From Streptomyces hyaluromycini (GTDB lineage: Bacteria > Actinomycetota > Actinomycetes > Streptomycetales > Streptomycetaceae): 64,000 nucleotides of DNA. The notes under the pieces were generated by a model. The model worked only from the letters and a program-made list of their open reading frames with translations, searched no databases and was not told where the DNA came from. The first letter of the stretch is position 1; the number at the start of each line of letters is the position of its first letter. This document shows, one piece after another, positions 16,379-24,501 of this stretch. Where the stretch lies: contig NZ_BCFL01000020.1 in the NCBI RefSeq assembly GCF_002217755.1, forward strand, positions 124,001 through 188,000. Reading direction: 5' to 3'. A program made the translations under genes and the position numbers.

Positions 16379-17305
16379 TCAGGCGGGACGGATCATGCCT
16401 TCCTGGACCACGGTGGCCAGGTGGCGGTGGTCGCGGGTGAAGAAGCGGCCGCTGCCCAGTCCGCGGCCCGCGTCGGCGGCCACCGCCTCCTGGGCGTAGA
16501 GCAGCCAGTCGTCGACCGGTGCGGGGCGGTGGAACCACATGGCGTGGTCGAGGCTGGCGGTGATCAGGCCGGGGTCGGCCCAGGCCAGGCCGAGGACGCG
16601 CAGCACGGGTTCGAGGATGGTGTAGTCGCAGACGTAGGCGAGGGCGGCGAGGTCGCGCTGGGCGTCGGTGAGTCCCTCGACGGGGCGGAGCGCGTCGAAC
16701 GGCCGTACCCAGACGGCCTGGTGGGGCAGCCGTTCGCCGTCGACGGTGAGGTAGACGGGGCCGGGTACGTGGCGCATGTCGAAGCCGCGGCCGCCGCTCC
16801 AGTAGGCCTTGGATTCTGTGGTCATGGTGCCGCCGGTGCGCTCGGCGAGGTACGCGGCCGAACCGGGCAGCGTCTCGGGGCCGGGAACATCCTCGGCGAA
16901 CTCGGTGTGGAAGGACGAACCCGGCTCCCCCGCCGCGAAGTTGGCGAGGCAGACGTACAGCGCCTTGCCGTTCTGGTAGCCGCGCACCTGGCGGGTGCTG
17001 TAGCCGCGGCCGTCGCGCAGTACCTCCACCTCGTAGCGGACCTCGGCGCCGATGTCGGCCGGGCGCAGGAAGTAGCTGTGCATGGAGTGCAGCGTCTTGC
17101 CGTCGGTCACCGAGCGCATCGCCGCGGCGGCGGCCTGGGCGACGAGGTCGCCGCCGTAGGCCTTGGGCCAGGGGCAGGGCTGGGTGGTGGCGGTGAAGGC
17201 GAGGTCGAAGTGCTCGGTCGGGGCGGGCTTCAGGGTGAGGGCCGCGGTGACGATCGCGGAGGTCGGGGCGGTCTCGCCGGACGGGCCGGTCGGCGCGCCG
17301 GTCAT
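16379..17305 (-). CDS. TesB-type acyl-CoA thioesterase
   Basis: 308 residues forming a double hotdog: the first half includes KAYGGDLVAQAAAAAMRSV and H-S-M-H-S-Y-F-L-R-P; the second includes SLDHAMWFHRP, the TesB signature carrying the active-site Asp. The enzyme hydrolyses CoA thioesters; here it may release the free hydroxylated acid from its CoA ester or rescue trapped CoA. ATG 17305 overlaps the cupin stop by 4 bases (ATGA), so the two are translationally coupled. A longer in-frame reading further upstream is a shadow of the cupin gene. Confidence 0.85.
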   Translation of the reverse strand: MTGAPTGPSGETAPTSAIVTAALTLKPAPTEHFDLAFTATTQPCPWPKAYGGDLVAQAAAAAMRSVTDGKTLHSMHSYFLRPADIGAEVRYEVEVLRDGRGYSTRQVRGYQNGKALYVCLANFAAGEPGSSFHTEFAEDVPGPETLPGSAAYLAERTGGTMTTESKAYWSGGRGFDMRHVPGPVYLTVDGERLPHQAVWVRPFDALRPVEGLTDAQRDLAALAYVCDYTILEPVLRVLGLAWADPGLITASLDHAMWFHRPAPVDDWLLYAQEAVAADAGRGLGSGRFFTRDHRHLATVVQEGMIRPA

Positions 17306-17784
17306 CGGTTCAGCCAGTCGCGCAGGTCGGTGTCGGCCACGTCGGGCAGGTTCACCACGATGTTCTCCGGGGTCCGGGTGGTCATCCACACCAGTGGCTT
17401 GGTGCGGGAGAGGTTGCACTCGACGTGCGGCATGAACGGCGGGACGAAGACCCAGTCGCCCTCCTCCATGTCGAGGTAGTCCTCGAACTTCTCGCCGAAG
17501 TAGATCCGGGCCCGGCCCGACAGGACGTAGCCGCCGGTCTCGGCCTCGCCGTGGTGGTGGGAGACCGAGCGGTAGCCGGGCTCGTTGCTGACCTTGCCGT
17601 ACCACAGGCGGCGCGCCGGGGTGTGCCGGGCGCTGACGCCCGACACGCGGACGGCGCCGCCCGAGTCGGCGGTGTTGACGTCCTCCTGGCCGGCCCGGGT
17701 CACGACCGGGGCGACGAGGCCGCTGGGCAGCCGGTACATCGCGTTGTCGCCCTCAAGCCGGTACTTGCCGAGGTCAGGCTCCAT
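17302..17784 (-). CDS. cupin-domain protein of the aryl-CoA operon
   Basis: 160 residues, single cupin. Motif 1 has the His cluster S-H-H-H-G-E-A-E-T-G-G-Y-V-L-S-G; motif 2 has EEGDWVFVPPFMPHVE with the last metal-ligand His. The metal site looks complete, so a dioxygenase or isomerase acting on the ring product is possible, but single-domain cupins are hard to assign. First gene of the operon, with a strong promoter upstream. ATG 17784 has GGAG 9 bases upstream. Confidence 0.8.
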   Translation of the reverse strand: MEPDLGKYRLEGDNAMYRLPSGLVAPVVTRAGQEDVNTADSGGAVRVSGVSARHTPARRLWYGKVSNEPGYRSVSHHHGEAETGGYVLSGRARIYFGEKFEDYLDMEEGDWVFVPPFMPHVECNLSRTKPLVWMTTRTPENIVVNLPDVADTDLRDWLNR

Positions 17785-17846
17785 GGAATCGACTCCGTTT
17801 CCGTGGGCTCGCCGGGGTCCGGAACCGGACCGCGTGCTCTATCTCG

Positions 17847-17875
17847 TATTTTTCACGGCCGTCATTTATTGTCAA
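17847..17875 (-). promoter_or_regulatory. promoter of the aryl-CoA operon
   Basis: On the minus strand a perfect -35 TTGACA (17870-17875) is followed after 17 bases by AAAATA (17847-17852). The two elements fall inside an inverted repeat CGTATT (17845-17850)/AATACG (17874-17879), a plausible operator for the PaaX-type regulator encoded nearby. The region is unusually AT-rich for this window and lies 62-90 bases before the cupin ATG. Confidence 0.55.
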
Positions 17876-17924
17876 TACGCCCGGCCGTGCGGCCGGAGCC
17901 GGACACCACCGAACCGGAGGCCTG

Positions 17925-18338
17925 ATGACTCCCGTCGCCGTGAACCCGCCCGACCTGCCCGCCCCGAGCGGCTACTCGCACGGAACCCTTGCGGGGAACA
18001 CGCTCCACCTGGGCGGCCAGACCGCACTCGACGCCGATATGAAGATCGTCCCGGGTGGCATCGTCGAGCAGTTCCGCCAGGCGTTCGGCAATGTGCTGAC
18101 CACGCTGCGCGCGGCCGGAGGCGAGCCGGAGGACCTGGTGAGTGTGACGATCTACCTCACCGACATCCCCGACTACCAGGCCCACGGCAAGGAGATCGGC
18201 AGGGTGTGGCGGGAGCTGGCGGGGCCGGTGTACCCGGCGATGGCGGGCATCGGCTGCACCGCGCTGTGGCAGCCGGAGGCGATGATCGAGATCCTCGGCG
18301 TGGCCGTGATCCCGGAGGAGCGGCTGATCAGGCCGTAG
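17925..18338 (+). CDS. RidA family (YjgF/L-PSP) deaminase
   Basis: 137 residues, the usual RidA length. Signature parts are LHLGGQTALDADMKIVPGG and the C-terminal active-site segment E-I-L-G-V-A-V-I-P. RidA enzymes hydrolyse reactive enamines and imines to keto compounds and ammonia. The gene is divergent from the aryl-CoA operon across a 140-base promoter region. An imine deaminase would fit a ring-reduced aminobenzoyl-CoA intermediate, which favours anthranilate over salicylate as substrate; this is inference. ATG 17925 follows GGAGG by 4 bases. Confidence 0.85.
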   Translation: MTPVAVNPPDLPAPSGYSHGTLAGNTLHLGGQTALDADMKIVPGGIVEQFRQAFGNVLTTLRAAGGEPEDLVSVTIYLTDIPDYQAHGKEIGRVWRELAGPVYPAMAGIGCTALWQPEAMIEILGVAVIPEERLIRP

Positions 18339-18425
18339 GCGCCGGGCCGGGGCGCCGGCCGCCGGATGCCGGATGCCGGGCCGCCGGTGCCGTGGCGATC
18401 CGGGCAGATGCCGCTGCCGGGTGCC

Positions 18426-19280
18426 CTAACGGCTGTGTATGACCGCCAGGGCGTGTGCGCGGGCGGGCTCCCGGAGCGTCCTGTCGAGTTCCTCGAAGAG
18501 CGCGCCGGCGGTTTCACCCATCCAGCCCGGCGGCAGCAGGGACAGCGGCAGCCCGGGGTCGCGGTAGGGCAGCCGGCGCCACTCGGTGAGCATCGGCAGA
18601 TAGATCCCGAACGCCTCCCGGGCCGGGATCTCGCCCGCCGCCGCACGCTCGCGCACCGGCAGGTACCGCTCCAGGAAGTCCGCGTAGAGCGCACCGAGCT
18701 CGTCGAGGTCCCACCACTCGCGGACCTTCGCCGACAGGTCGCCGAAGGCGAAGTGGTCGCCGGTGAAGATGTCCACGTACGGCGTGAGCCCGAGGCGCTG
18801 CAGGGTGCGGCGGGTCTCGTCGGCCAGGATGCCGGGCGCCACCCACACGCCGGGGGCCGCGGTGCCGAAGCCCAGGCGGGTCAGGGCGGTGCGCAGGGCG
18901 TGCCGCTTGTCGCGTTCGGACTCGGGCACGGAGAACACCACGACGAGCCAGCCGTCGCCGGCCGCGGCCCGGTTCCGCTCGAAGATGCGCACGTCGCCGT
19001 CCTCAAGCACCTCCAGGGTGCCCTCGGAGACGGCGTACCCGGCGGCGCCCTCGTGGCGCTCGCCGCGCAGCACCCCGCGCCGCTTCAGCCGGGAGACCGC
19101 CGAGCGCACGGCCTGCCCCTCCACACCGAGGTCGGCCATGAGGCGTATCACGGAGGCGACGGAGAGCCAGTTGTGCTCACGGCGCGCGTACAGCGCGAAG
19201 AGGGTGATGATCAGCGGGCCCAGCCGGCTGTCCCGGCCGCCCGCGCCGACGGCGGTCGACGGCTCGACGTGCGCTGTCAT
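18426..19280 (-). CDS. PaaX family transcriptional repressor
   Basis: 284 residues. The N-terminal winged helix (~20-90) has W-L-S-V-A-S-V-I-R-L-M and AVRSAVSRLKRRGVL; the PaaX middle domain (~100-190) has LVVVFSVPESERDKRHALR and GFGTAAPGVWVAP; a C-terminal effector region follows. PaaX repressors of aromatic catabolism are released by aryl-CoA thioesters, so an aryl-CoA from the adjacent operon is a natural effector. ATG 19280 has GGAGGTG 8 bases upstream. Likely targets are the divergent region at 17785-17924 and its own promoter. Confidence 0.85.
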   Translation of the reverse strand: MTAHVEPSTAVGAGGRDSRLGPLIITLFALYARREHNWLSVASVIRLMADLGVEGQAVRSAVSRLKRRGVLRGERHEGAAGYAVSEGTLEVLEDGDVRIFERNRAAAGDGWLVVVFSVPESERDKRHALRTALTRLGFGTAAPGVWVAPGILADETRRTLQRLGLTPYVDIFTGDHFAFGDLSAKVREWWDLDELGALYADFLERYLPVRERAAAGEIPAREAFGIYLPMLTEWRRLPYRDPGLPLSLLPPGWMGETAGALFEELDRTLREPARAHALAVIHSR

Positions 19281-19644
19281 GCCCACCCACCTCCGGCGAA
19301 TGTCACCCTTCTGATCGCGCAGCAGCCTATCGTGCGTACGGGTGCCGCACCGGCGGTGCGGATCGCCGCTGCGGGGTCCGGCCCGCCCGCGTCGTGCTGC
19401 GGGTCGCCTCCCGACGGCAGATGGTGGTGGTACGGCACGCACGGCGGCGTCCCGCGCGACCGGCCGGGCGGCGGAGACCAGCCGAGATGACCGGTCCGGC
19501 CGAAGGGCGGGAGACTGCGAGGCGCCCGGCCGGGGCATCGTATTCACCTGCGCCACCGTTGTCTCTGGTACGTCTGATACGCCTGATAGCCCTTTGGCCC
19601 CAGATATCTCTGGTGCCTTCGTCGTCTCTGTTGGGGAGTCCGAC
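19281..19644. promoter_or_regulatory. 364-bp divergent regulatory region with a small palindrome
   Basis: Separates the PaaX gene from the GPP34 gene. The last 100 bases are notably AT-richer and hold CTGATACG/CTGATAG direct repeats (about 19574-19589) and CCAGA-TATC-TCTGG (19600-19613), whose centre is the 8-bp palindrome AGATATCT. No coding frame was seen. Confidence 0.4.
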
Positions 19645-20250
19645 ATGACCACACCCCGGGACCTGTTCCTCGTCACCGTGTACGACGCCGCCGCCCGGCC
19701 CGTCGAACAGGGCGACCTCTCGCTGGCGCTCGCGGGAGCCGAGCTGGTCGATCTCGTCGACGCCGGGGCGGCCGCGCTCGACGGCGAACTCATCGTGCCC
19801 GCGACAGCGGGCGGGACGGGTGACCGGCTGCTCGACGAGGCGGTGGCGGCGCTACGGCGGGAGACGCCGTACGAGTCGGTCGAGGACTGGCTGTGGCGGC
19901 GGGGGCGCGGCCTCGGTGCCGCCTATCTCGACGCCCTGGAGGCGGACGGGACGGTCGCCCGGCAGCGGCGGCGCTGGCTGCCGCTGCCGACCGGCCGGAC
20001 GGAGCCGGCCGACTCGCCCGAGCGGGGCCGGGCGCACGAGCGCTGGGCGTCGGGCGAGCCCGTGCTCGCCGCCCTCGCGGCCGCCGTGGGGATCCAGGGC
20101 GAGGCGGCCAAGGACCTGACGGGGGCGGCCCCCGAGGCGACCGTGACGGTGGTGGCCGCGGTGAACGACGCCGTGACGGAGCTCGCCGCGGTACGCCAGC
20201 GCCGGGAGATCGAGGACGCGGCCTTCGACAACGTCTGGCGCGGCCTGTGA
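19645..20250 (+). CDS. GPP34 (GOLPH3-like) phosphoprotein family protein
   Basis: 201 residues, the common actinobacterial length. It opens T-P-R-D-L-F-L-V-T-V-Y and continues with the family pattern LSLALAGAELVDLVDAGAA, then L-D-E-A-V-A-A-L and a charged helical second half with R-Q-R-R-R-W-L-P-L-P. Eukaryotic GOLPH3 binds phosphatidylinositol-4-phosphate; bacterial members have no proven role and are multiplied in Streptomyces. No membrane segment. ATG 19645 has GGGGAG about 7 bases upstream; readings from earlier starts lack codon bias. Confidence 0.8.
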   Translation: MTTPRDLFLVTVYDAAARPVEQGDLSLALAGAELVDLVDAGAAALDGELIVPATAGGTGDRLLDEAVAALRRETPYESVEDWLWRRGRGLGAAYLDALEADGTVARQRRRWLPLPTGRTEPADSPERGRAHERWASGEPVLAALAAAVGIQGEAAKDLTGAAPEATVTVVAAVNDAVTELAAVRQRREIEDAAFDNVWRGL

Positions 20251-20284
20251 CGGTCGCCGTTCGCGGCTGTCCTGCCCGCCGTCC

Positions 20285-20317
20285 GGGCGAACGGCACCAC
20301 CGGGTGGCCGTTCGCCC
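20285..20317. terminator. bidirectional terminator between convergent genes
   Basis: GGGCGAACGGC, an 11-base loop, then GCCGTTCGCCC: a perfect 11-bp stem between the GPP34 stop (20250) and the ABC permease stop (20335). An upstream copy of one arm, GCCGTTCGC at 20256-20264, can pair with the first arm instead, so two exclusive hairpins are possible. Confidence 0.7.
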
Positions 20318-20334
20318 GCTCCCGACGCCGGCCC

Positions 20335-21204
20335 TCACTTGAGGCCGCTGAGCATGACGCCCCGGATGTAGTACTTCTGGAGCAGCAGGAAGAGGACCAG
20401 GACCGGCAGGACGCTCAGGACCAGGCCGGCCATGACGATGGGCAGCGTGCGGGTCGGGTCGACGTAGTCCTGGAGGAACTGGATGCCGACGGGCAGGGTC
20501 ATCACGTCCGGGTTGGCGGTCGAGACGAGCAGGGCCCAGATGTACTCGTTCCAGGCGTCGACGAAGGTCAGCAGGCCGAGGGTGACCAGGACCGGCTTGG
20601 TCTGCGGGACGACGATCCGCCACCACACGGTGAACTCGCCGGCGCCGTCCATGCGCGCGGCCTCCAGGACCTCGTCCGGGATCGACACCATGAACTGGCG
20701 CGTGAGGAAGATCCCGAAGCTGCTGACGAGGAACGGCATGGCGAGCGCCACGATGCTGACGGTCAGTCCCGCGCCGCCGCGCCCGAGCAGGTCGTTGCCG
20801 CCCGCCAGCGGCCAGTGCACCAGGATCAGGAAGTGCGGGATGAAGAAGAGGAACGGCGGGAACATCATCGTCGACAGCACGAGGCGGAAGACGAAGTCCC
20901 GGCCGGGGAAGCGGAGTTTGGCGAGCGCGTAGCCGGCGAGCGACGACGTGAGCAGCACCGACCCGGTGATCGTGGCCGTCGCGACGACGCTGTTCCGGAA
21001 GAGCACCGGAAGGTCGAGCTGGTGGATCGCCGCCCGGTAGTTGGACAGGTCGAACGCCCTGGGCAGGAACCGGTACGGCAGCGTGCCGGCCTCGTCCGGT
21101 CCCTTGAAGGACGTCATCAGCATGTCGGCGAACGGCACCACCGTGAGCACCGCACCGGTGACCACCAGCAGATACGACAGCCACGGGAACCGGCGGCGGA
21201 TCAC
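20335..21204 (-). CDS. carbohydrate ABC transporter permease, MalG type
   Basis: 289 residues with six predicted membrane spans. The EAA loop is EAARMDGAGEFTVWWRIVVP, the docking site for the ATPase. Last gene of the five-gene operon. The GTG start at 21204 overlaps the stop of the other permease gene by 4 bases (GTGA). The C-terminus Y-I-R-G-V-M-L-S-G-L-K is typical of MalG-like subunits. Substrate is inferred from the operon (amino sugar or muropeptide sugar). Confidence 0.92.
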   Translation of the reverse strand: MIRRRFPWLSYLLVVTGAVLTVVPFADMLMTSFKGPDEAGTLPYRFLPRAFDLSNYRAAIHQLDLPVLFRNSVVATATITGSVLLTSSLAGYALAKLRFPGRDFVFRLVLSTMMFPPFLFFIPHFLILVHWPLAGGNDLLGRGGAGLTVSIVALAMPFLVSSFGIFLTRQFMVSIPDEVLEAARMDGAGEFTVWWRIVVPQTKPVLVTLGLLTFVDAWNEYIWALLVSTANPDVMTLPVGIQFLQDYVDPTRTLPIVMAGLVLSVLPVLVLFLLLQKYYIRGVMLSGLK

Positions 21205-22163
21205 GCGTCCTCCCCCTTGCGCCGGAAGAGCCACAACTGCACCAGCGTGACCGCGAGGACCACCGCGAACAGCACGAAGGCTGCGGCGCTCGCGGTGCCC
21301 CAGTCGCCGTAGGAGAAGGCCTGCCGGTACATCTCAAGGGCGGCCACGTCGGTGGCATCCCCGGGCCCACCCTTGGTCATCACGATGATCAGCGCGAAGG
21401 ACTGGAGGCCGGTGAGGAACTGGGTGACGCACACGAAGAGCAGGGACGGCCGCAGCAGCGGCAGCGTGATCCGCCAGAAGACGGTCACGGGCCCGGCGCC
21501 GTCGAGCGCGGCGGCCTCGTAGTACGACTCGGGGACGGACTTCAGCCCGGCGGTCAGGACGAGGATCGCCGAGCCGACGGAGGCCCAGGCCTGCACGACC
21601 ACGACCGAGGGCAGCGCGGTGTCCGGGTCCTGGAGGAAGGCCACCGAGCCGAGCCCGACGGCGTTGAGGACACCGTTGACGAGGCCGCCCGGCTGGTACA
21701 TGTACTTCCAGACGTTGCCGACGGCGACGACGGTCGTGACGATCGGCAGGAAGTACAGGGTGCGCCACAGGCCCTGGAACCGCAGCCTGTCGATGCAGGT
21801 GGCGACGAGCACGGAGCCGGCGAGGGCGAGGGCCACCGTGCCCAGGGCGAAGAGCAGCGTGTTGGTGAGGATCGGGGCCAGGAACGTCGAGCCGTCGGCG
21901 AACAGGCCGGCGAAGTTGTCCAGGCCGACCGGGTCGATGTCGCCGAGGTCGAACCCGGCCCAGCGGGACGTCGACAGCAGCACCGCGAAGCCGAGCGGCA
22001 GGGCGAGGAAGACGGCGTAGAACAGGAGCGTCGGCGCCAGGAAGAGGTAGGCGACGACGGCCTGGCGGCGCCGGCGCCGGGCGCGGACACGGACTCCGAG
22101 GCCGGCGGACCTGTCGCGCGCCGCCCGTTCGGTCGACTCCGGTGCCAGGGTGGCGTTCACCAT
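21201..22163 (-). CDS. carbohydrate ABC transporter permease, MalF type
   Basis: 320 residues: a basic cytoplasmic N-terminus with R-A-R-R-R-R-R-Q, then six membrane spans. The EAA loop is YYEAAALDGAGPVTVFWRI. The ATG at 22163 has GGAGGTG 9 bases upstream and overlaps the solute-binding protein gene by 7 bases. Together with the MalG-type subunit it forms the membrane channel. No ATPase gene lies in the operon, as is common in Streptomyces, where a shared MsiK-type ATPase serves many importers (family knowledge). Confidence 0.92.
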   Translation of the reverse strand: MVNATLAPESTERAARDRSAGLGVRVRARRRRRQAVVAYLFLAPTLLFYAVFLALPLGFAVLLSTSRWAGFDLGDIDPVGLDNFAGLFADGSTFLAPILTNTLLFALGTVALALAGSVLVATCIDRLRFQGLWRTLYFLPIVTTVVAVGNVWKYMYQPGGLVNGVLNAVGLGSVAFLQDPDTALPSVVVVQAWASVGSAILVLTAGLKSVPESYYEAAALDGAGPVTVFWRITLPLLRPSLLFVCVTQFLTGLQSFALIIVMTKGGPGDATDVAALEMYRQAFSYGDWGTASAAAFVLFAVVLAVTLVQLWLFRRKGEDA

Positions 22164-23458
22164 GACCGCGACACCTCCTGGTCGACTTGGCGGCGGGTGG
22201 AGCGCAGGGCCTCGTCGACCGTCTGCTGACCGGTCCACAGCGCCTCGATGTTCTTGCGCAGCAGCGACTTGGCCTGCTGCGCGCCGGGCACGTTCGGTTC
22301 GGGTACGGCGTAGGCCAGCGCGTCCAGGAACGGGTGCAGGTTCGGGTCGCCGCCGGTGCCGAGGAGCCTGCGCATGTCGTCGGCGCGGCCGGTCAGGGAG
22401 CCGACCGACGCCTGGAGAGCGCTCATCCGGGTCGTGCCGCGCACCTTGTCGGCGTTGAGCCAGCGCAGGAACTCCCAGGCCTCGCACGGGTGTTCGCTGG
22501 CGGTGTTGACGCCGAGCATGAAGCCGGTGGAGAGCGTGGCCCGTCTGCCGTCCGCCTCGGGGAGCGGCACGGGGGCGACGCCGACCTCCCGGTAGGCGGT
22601 TCCCATCAGCGCTTTGAGGTTCGTGGTCCACCAGCCGGCGCTGATCACCATGGCGACCTGTCCGGAGGCGAACGCCTGGTAGACGTTGACGCCGGGGGCG
22701 CTCGCGCCCCTGTCGACGAGGCGGCGCTCCAGGTCGAACACGGCGCGGCCGGCCGGCGAGTCGATGGCGGTGCTCCTGCCGTCCGCCGAGACGAACCGCC
22801 CGCCTGCGGCGTTGAGCAGGGCGAGGGTCTGGCCGACGGTCGTGGAGTCGTCGAAGGTCGACAGGCCGAACCCCTGGACCAGGGTGTTGCCGTACCGGTC
22901 CTGCCGGGCGGTGCGGTACGCGGCCTCCTCCAGCTCCGGCCAGGTGCGCGGCGGGCCGTCGAGGCCGGCCGCGCGCAGCAGCCGCTTGTTGTAGTAGAGG
23001 GCGTACGTCTGCATCTCGGTGGGGTAGCCGTAGACCCTGCCCCCGACCGACGAGGAGCCGACTGCGGCGGCGCCGTAGGCACGGCCGATCTCCTCGGCGT
23101 GCTCGGGCGGCGCCGGCCGCAGCACGCCGGCCCGGACGAGCTGGCCGTTCCACAGGCAGTACGGGTGCAGGATGTCCGTGCCCTGGCCCGCCGCCTGCCG
23201 GACCATGAAGGTGGTCAGCAGGTCGGTGAACTCGACGGCTTTCGTCCGCACCTTGACCCGGTCGTGCAGGGCGTTCCACTCGTCCACCGGACCCTGCAGG
23301 GCCTTCTTCAACTCCCCGCTCGCGTAGTGCGAGAGCAGGGTGAGGACGACCGGATCGCCGGGCCGCCCGGTGCCCTGGTGCGGTGCGGCGCAGCCGGCGG
23401 CGAGCAGCGCCGAGGGCAGCGCGAGCGCGAAGTGACGCCGGCTCAGTGACGGTGTCAC
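22157..23458 (-). CDS. sugar ABC transporter solute-binding lipoprotein
   Basis: 433 residues. It begins TPSLSRRHFALALPS with a twin-arginine motif and then L-L-A-A-G-C, a lipobox with the acylated Cys near residue 23, so a Tat-exported lipoprotein is likely. The mature part has the family-1 binding fold: V-V-L-T-L-L-S-H-Y, then Y-A-L-Y-Y-N-K-R-L-L and AWEFLRWLNADKV. GTG 23458 overlaps the acetyltransferase stop by 4 bases. Operon context with a NamZ-type muramidase suggests MurNAc or a related sugar as ligand; this is inference. Confidence 0.88.
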   Translation of the reverse strand: MTPSLSRRHFALALPSALLAAGCAAPHQGTGRPGDPVVLTLLSHYASGELKKALQGPVDEWNALHDRVKVRTKAVEFTDLLTTFMVRQAAGQGTDILHPYCLWNGQLVRAGVLRPAPPEHAEEIGRAYGAAAVGSSSVGGRVYGYPTEMQTYALYYNKRLLRAAGLDGPPRTWPELEEAAYRTARQDRYGNTLVQGFGLSTFDDSTTVGQTLALLNAAGGRFVSADGRSTAIDSPAGRAVFDLERRLVDRGASAPGVNVYQAFASGQVAMVISAGWWTTNLKALMGTAYREVGVAPVPLPEADGRRATLSTGFMLGVNTASEHPCEAWEFLRWLNADKVRGTTRMSALQASVGSLTGRADDMRRLLGTGGDPNLHPFLDALAYAVPEPNVPGAQQAKSLLRKNIEALWTGQQTVDEALRSTRRQVDQEVSRSW

Positions 23459-24444
23459 CGGGCGGCCTCCCTGCGCATCACCTTGAACACCCGGGTCGTG
23501 GTGAAGCCGCTCTTGCGGTACAGGTGGCCCGCCGGGGACTGCGCGCCGGTCCACAGGAACCACGCGGAGTGCGCGCGGAGCGCCCGCATCCGCTCCAGGA
23601 CCAGATGGAGCAGGACCTCGCCGAGTCCGGTGCCGCGCATCTCCTCCAGCACGCCGATCGGGCCGAACCGCTCGTCCACCGAGTCGAACGCGCCGTGCAT
23701 CGCCCAGCCGACCATGCGGCCCCCGGGATCGCGGACCACGACGATCCGGTCGAGCGGCGTCCCCGCGGTCAGGCACGCCCGGATCGTGCCTGCCCAGTCC
23801 GGCCCGAAGTGGCCCCCGGCGAGGGCGAGAAGGTCCACCAGGTCGTCGTCGGCCGGGGTGGCGAACCGGTAGCCCCGCGCGGTCAGTTCGGCCACCCGGA
23901 GCGCGATGTCGTCCGGGAGGCGGTAGCCGACCAGGACTCGGTCCATCGCGGCCGCCTCGTACAGGGTGCGAAAGCCCAGGGAGTCGAGGAGCCCGGCCGC
24001 CTCCGGGTAGGCCTCGGCGTCCAGGCCGGGGAAGACGTAGTTCGGGGTGTACGAGGAGAAGTCCACCCGGGTACGGCCGTGGCCGTGCAGCCAGTCGAGG
24101 GCCTCGGTGAGCAGCCGGCGGCCGAGGCCGCGCCCGCGGGCGTCCGGGTCGACGAAGAAGAACGGGATCCAGCCCTGCTCCGGCTCCAGGTCGGTGCCGG
24201 CCATCGGGGTCAGCCGGCGCACCGCGTAGGCGGCGCCGACGACCCGCTCGCCGTCCACGGCGATCCGCAGCCCCTCCGGGTCGAAGTTGGGGTCGAGCAG
24301 GACCAGGGAGCGGAAGCGGTCCGGGGTGATGGGGTCGGCCGGCGCGCTCCGCCGCCACGCGGCCACGATCCGCGGCCCGTCGCCCGCGCGGAAGCCGCGG
24401 ATCCCGGCCCGGTTCGTCGTCGTGAGAGTCGTGAGATCGGTCAT
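23455..24444 (-). CDS. two-domain GNAT acetyltransferase
   Basis: 329 residues with two GNAT repeats. The first (~15-165) keeps the acetyl-CoA loop in F-F-V-D-P-D-A-R-G-R-G-L-G-R-R-L-L; the second (~190-325) has V-L-E-E-M-R-G-T-G-L-G-E-V-L-L. Its place between a muramidase gene and a sugar-importer gene hints at acetylation of an amino sugar or peptide stem, but the acceptor is unknown. It starts at ATG 24444, 57 bases after the muramidase stop, and overlaps the solute-binding gene by 4 bases at its end. Confidence 0.82.
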   Translation of the reverse strand: MTDLTTLTTTNRAGIRGFRAGDGPRIVAAWRRSAPADPITPDRFRSLVLLDPNFDPEGLRIAVDGERVVGAAYAVRRLTPMAGTDLEPEQGWIPFFFVDPDARGRGLGRRLLTEALDWLHGHGRTRVDFSSYTPNYVFPGLDAEAYPEAAGLLDSLGFRTLYEAAAMDRVLVGYRLPDDIALRVAELTARGYRFATPADDDLVDLLALAGGHFGPDWAGTIRACLTAGTPLDRIVVVRDPGGRMVGWAMHGAFDSVDERFGPIGVLEEMRGTGLGEVLLHLVLERMRALRAHSAWFLWTGAQSPAGHLYRKSGFTTTRVFKVMRREAAR

Positions 24445-24501
24445 CGACGGGTTGTCCTTCCGAGCGGAGCGGCGGGTCTCAGGGGGGTGGAGCAGCGGGC
24501 C

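Noticed and set aside
24445..24501. G-rich spacer between muramidase and acetyltransferase genes considered as a terminator
   Set aside because: No stable inverted repeat is present and the genes look co-transcribed.
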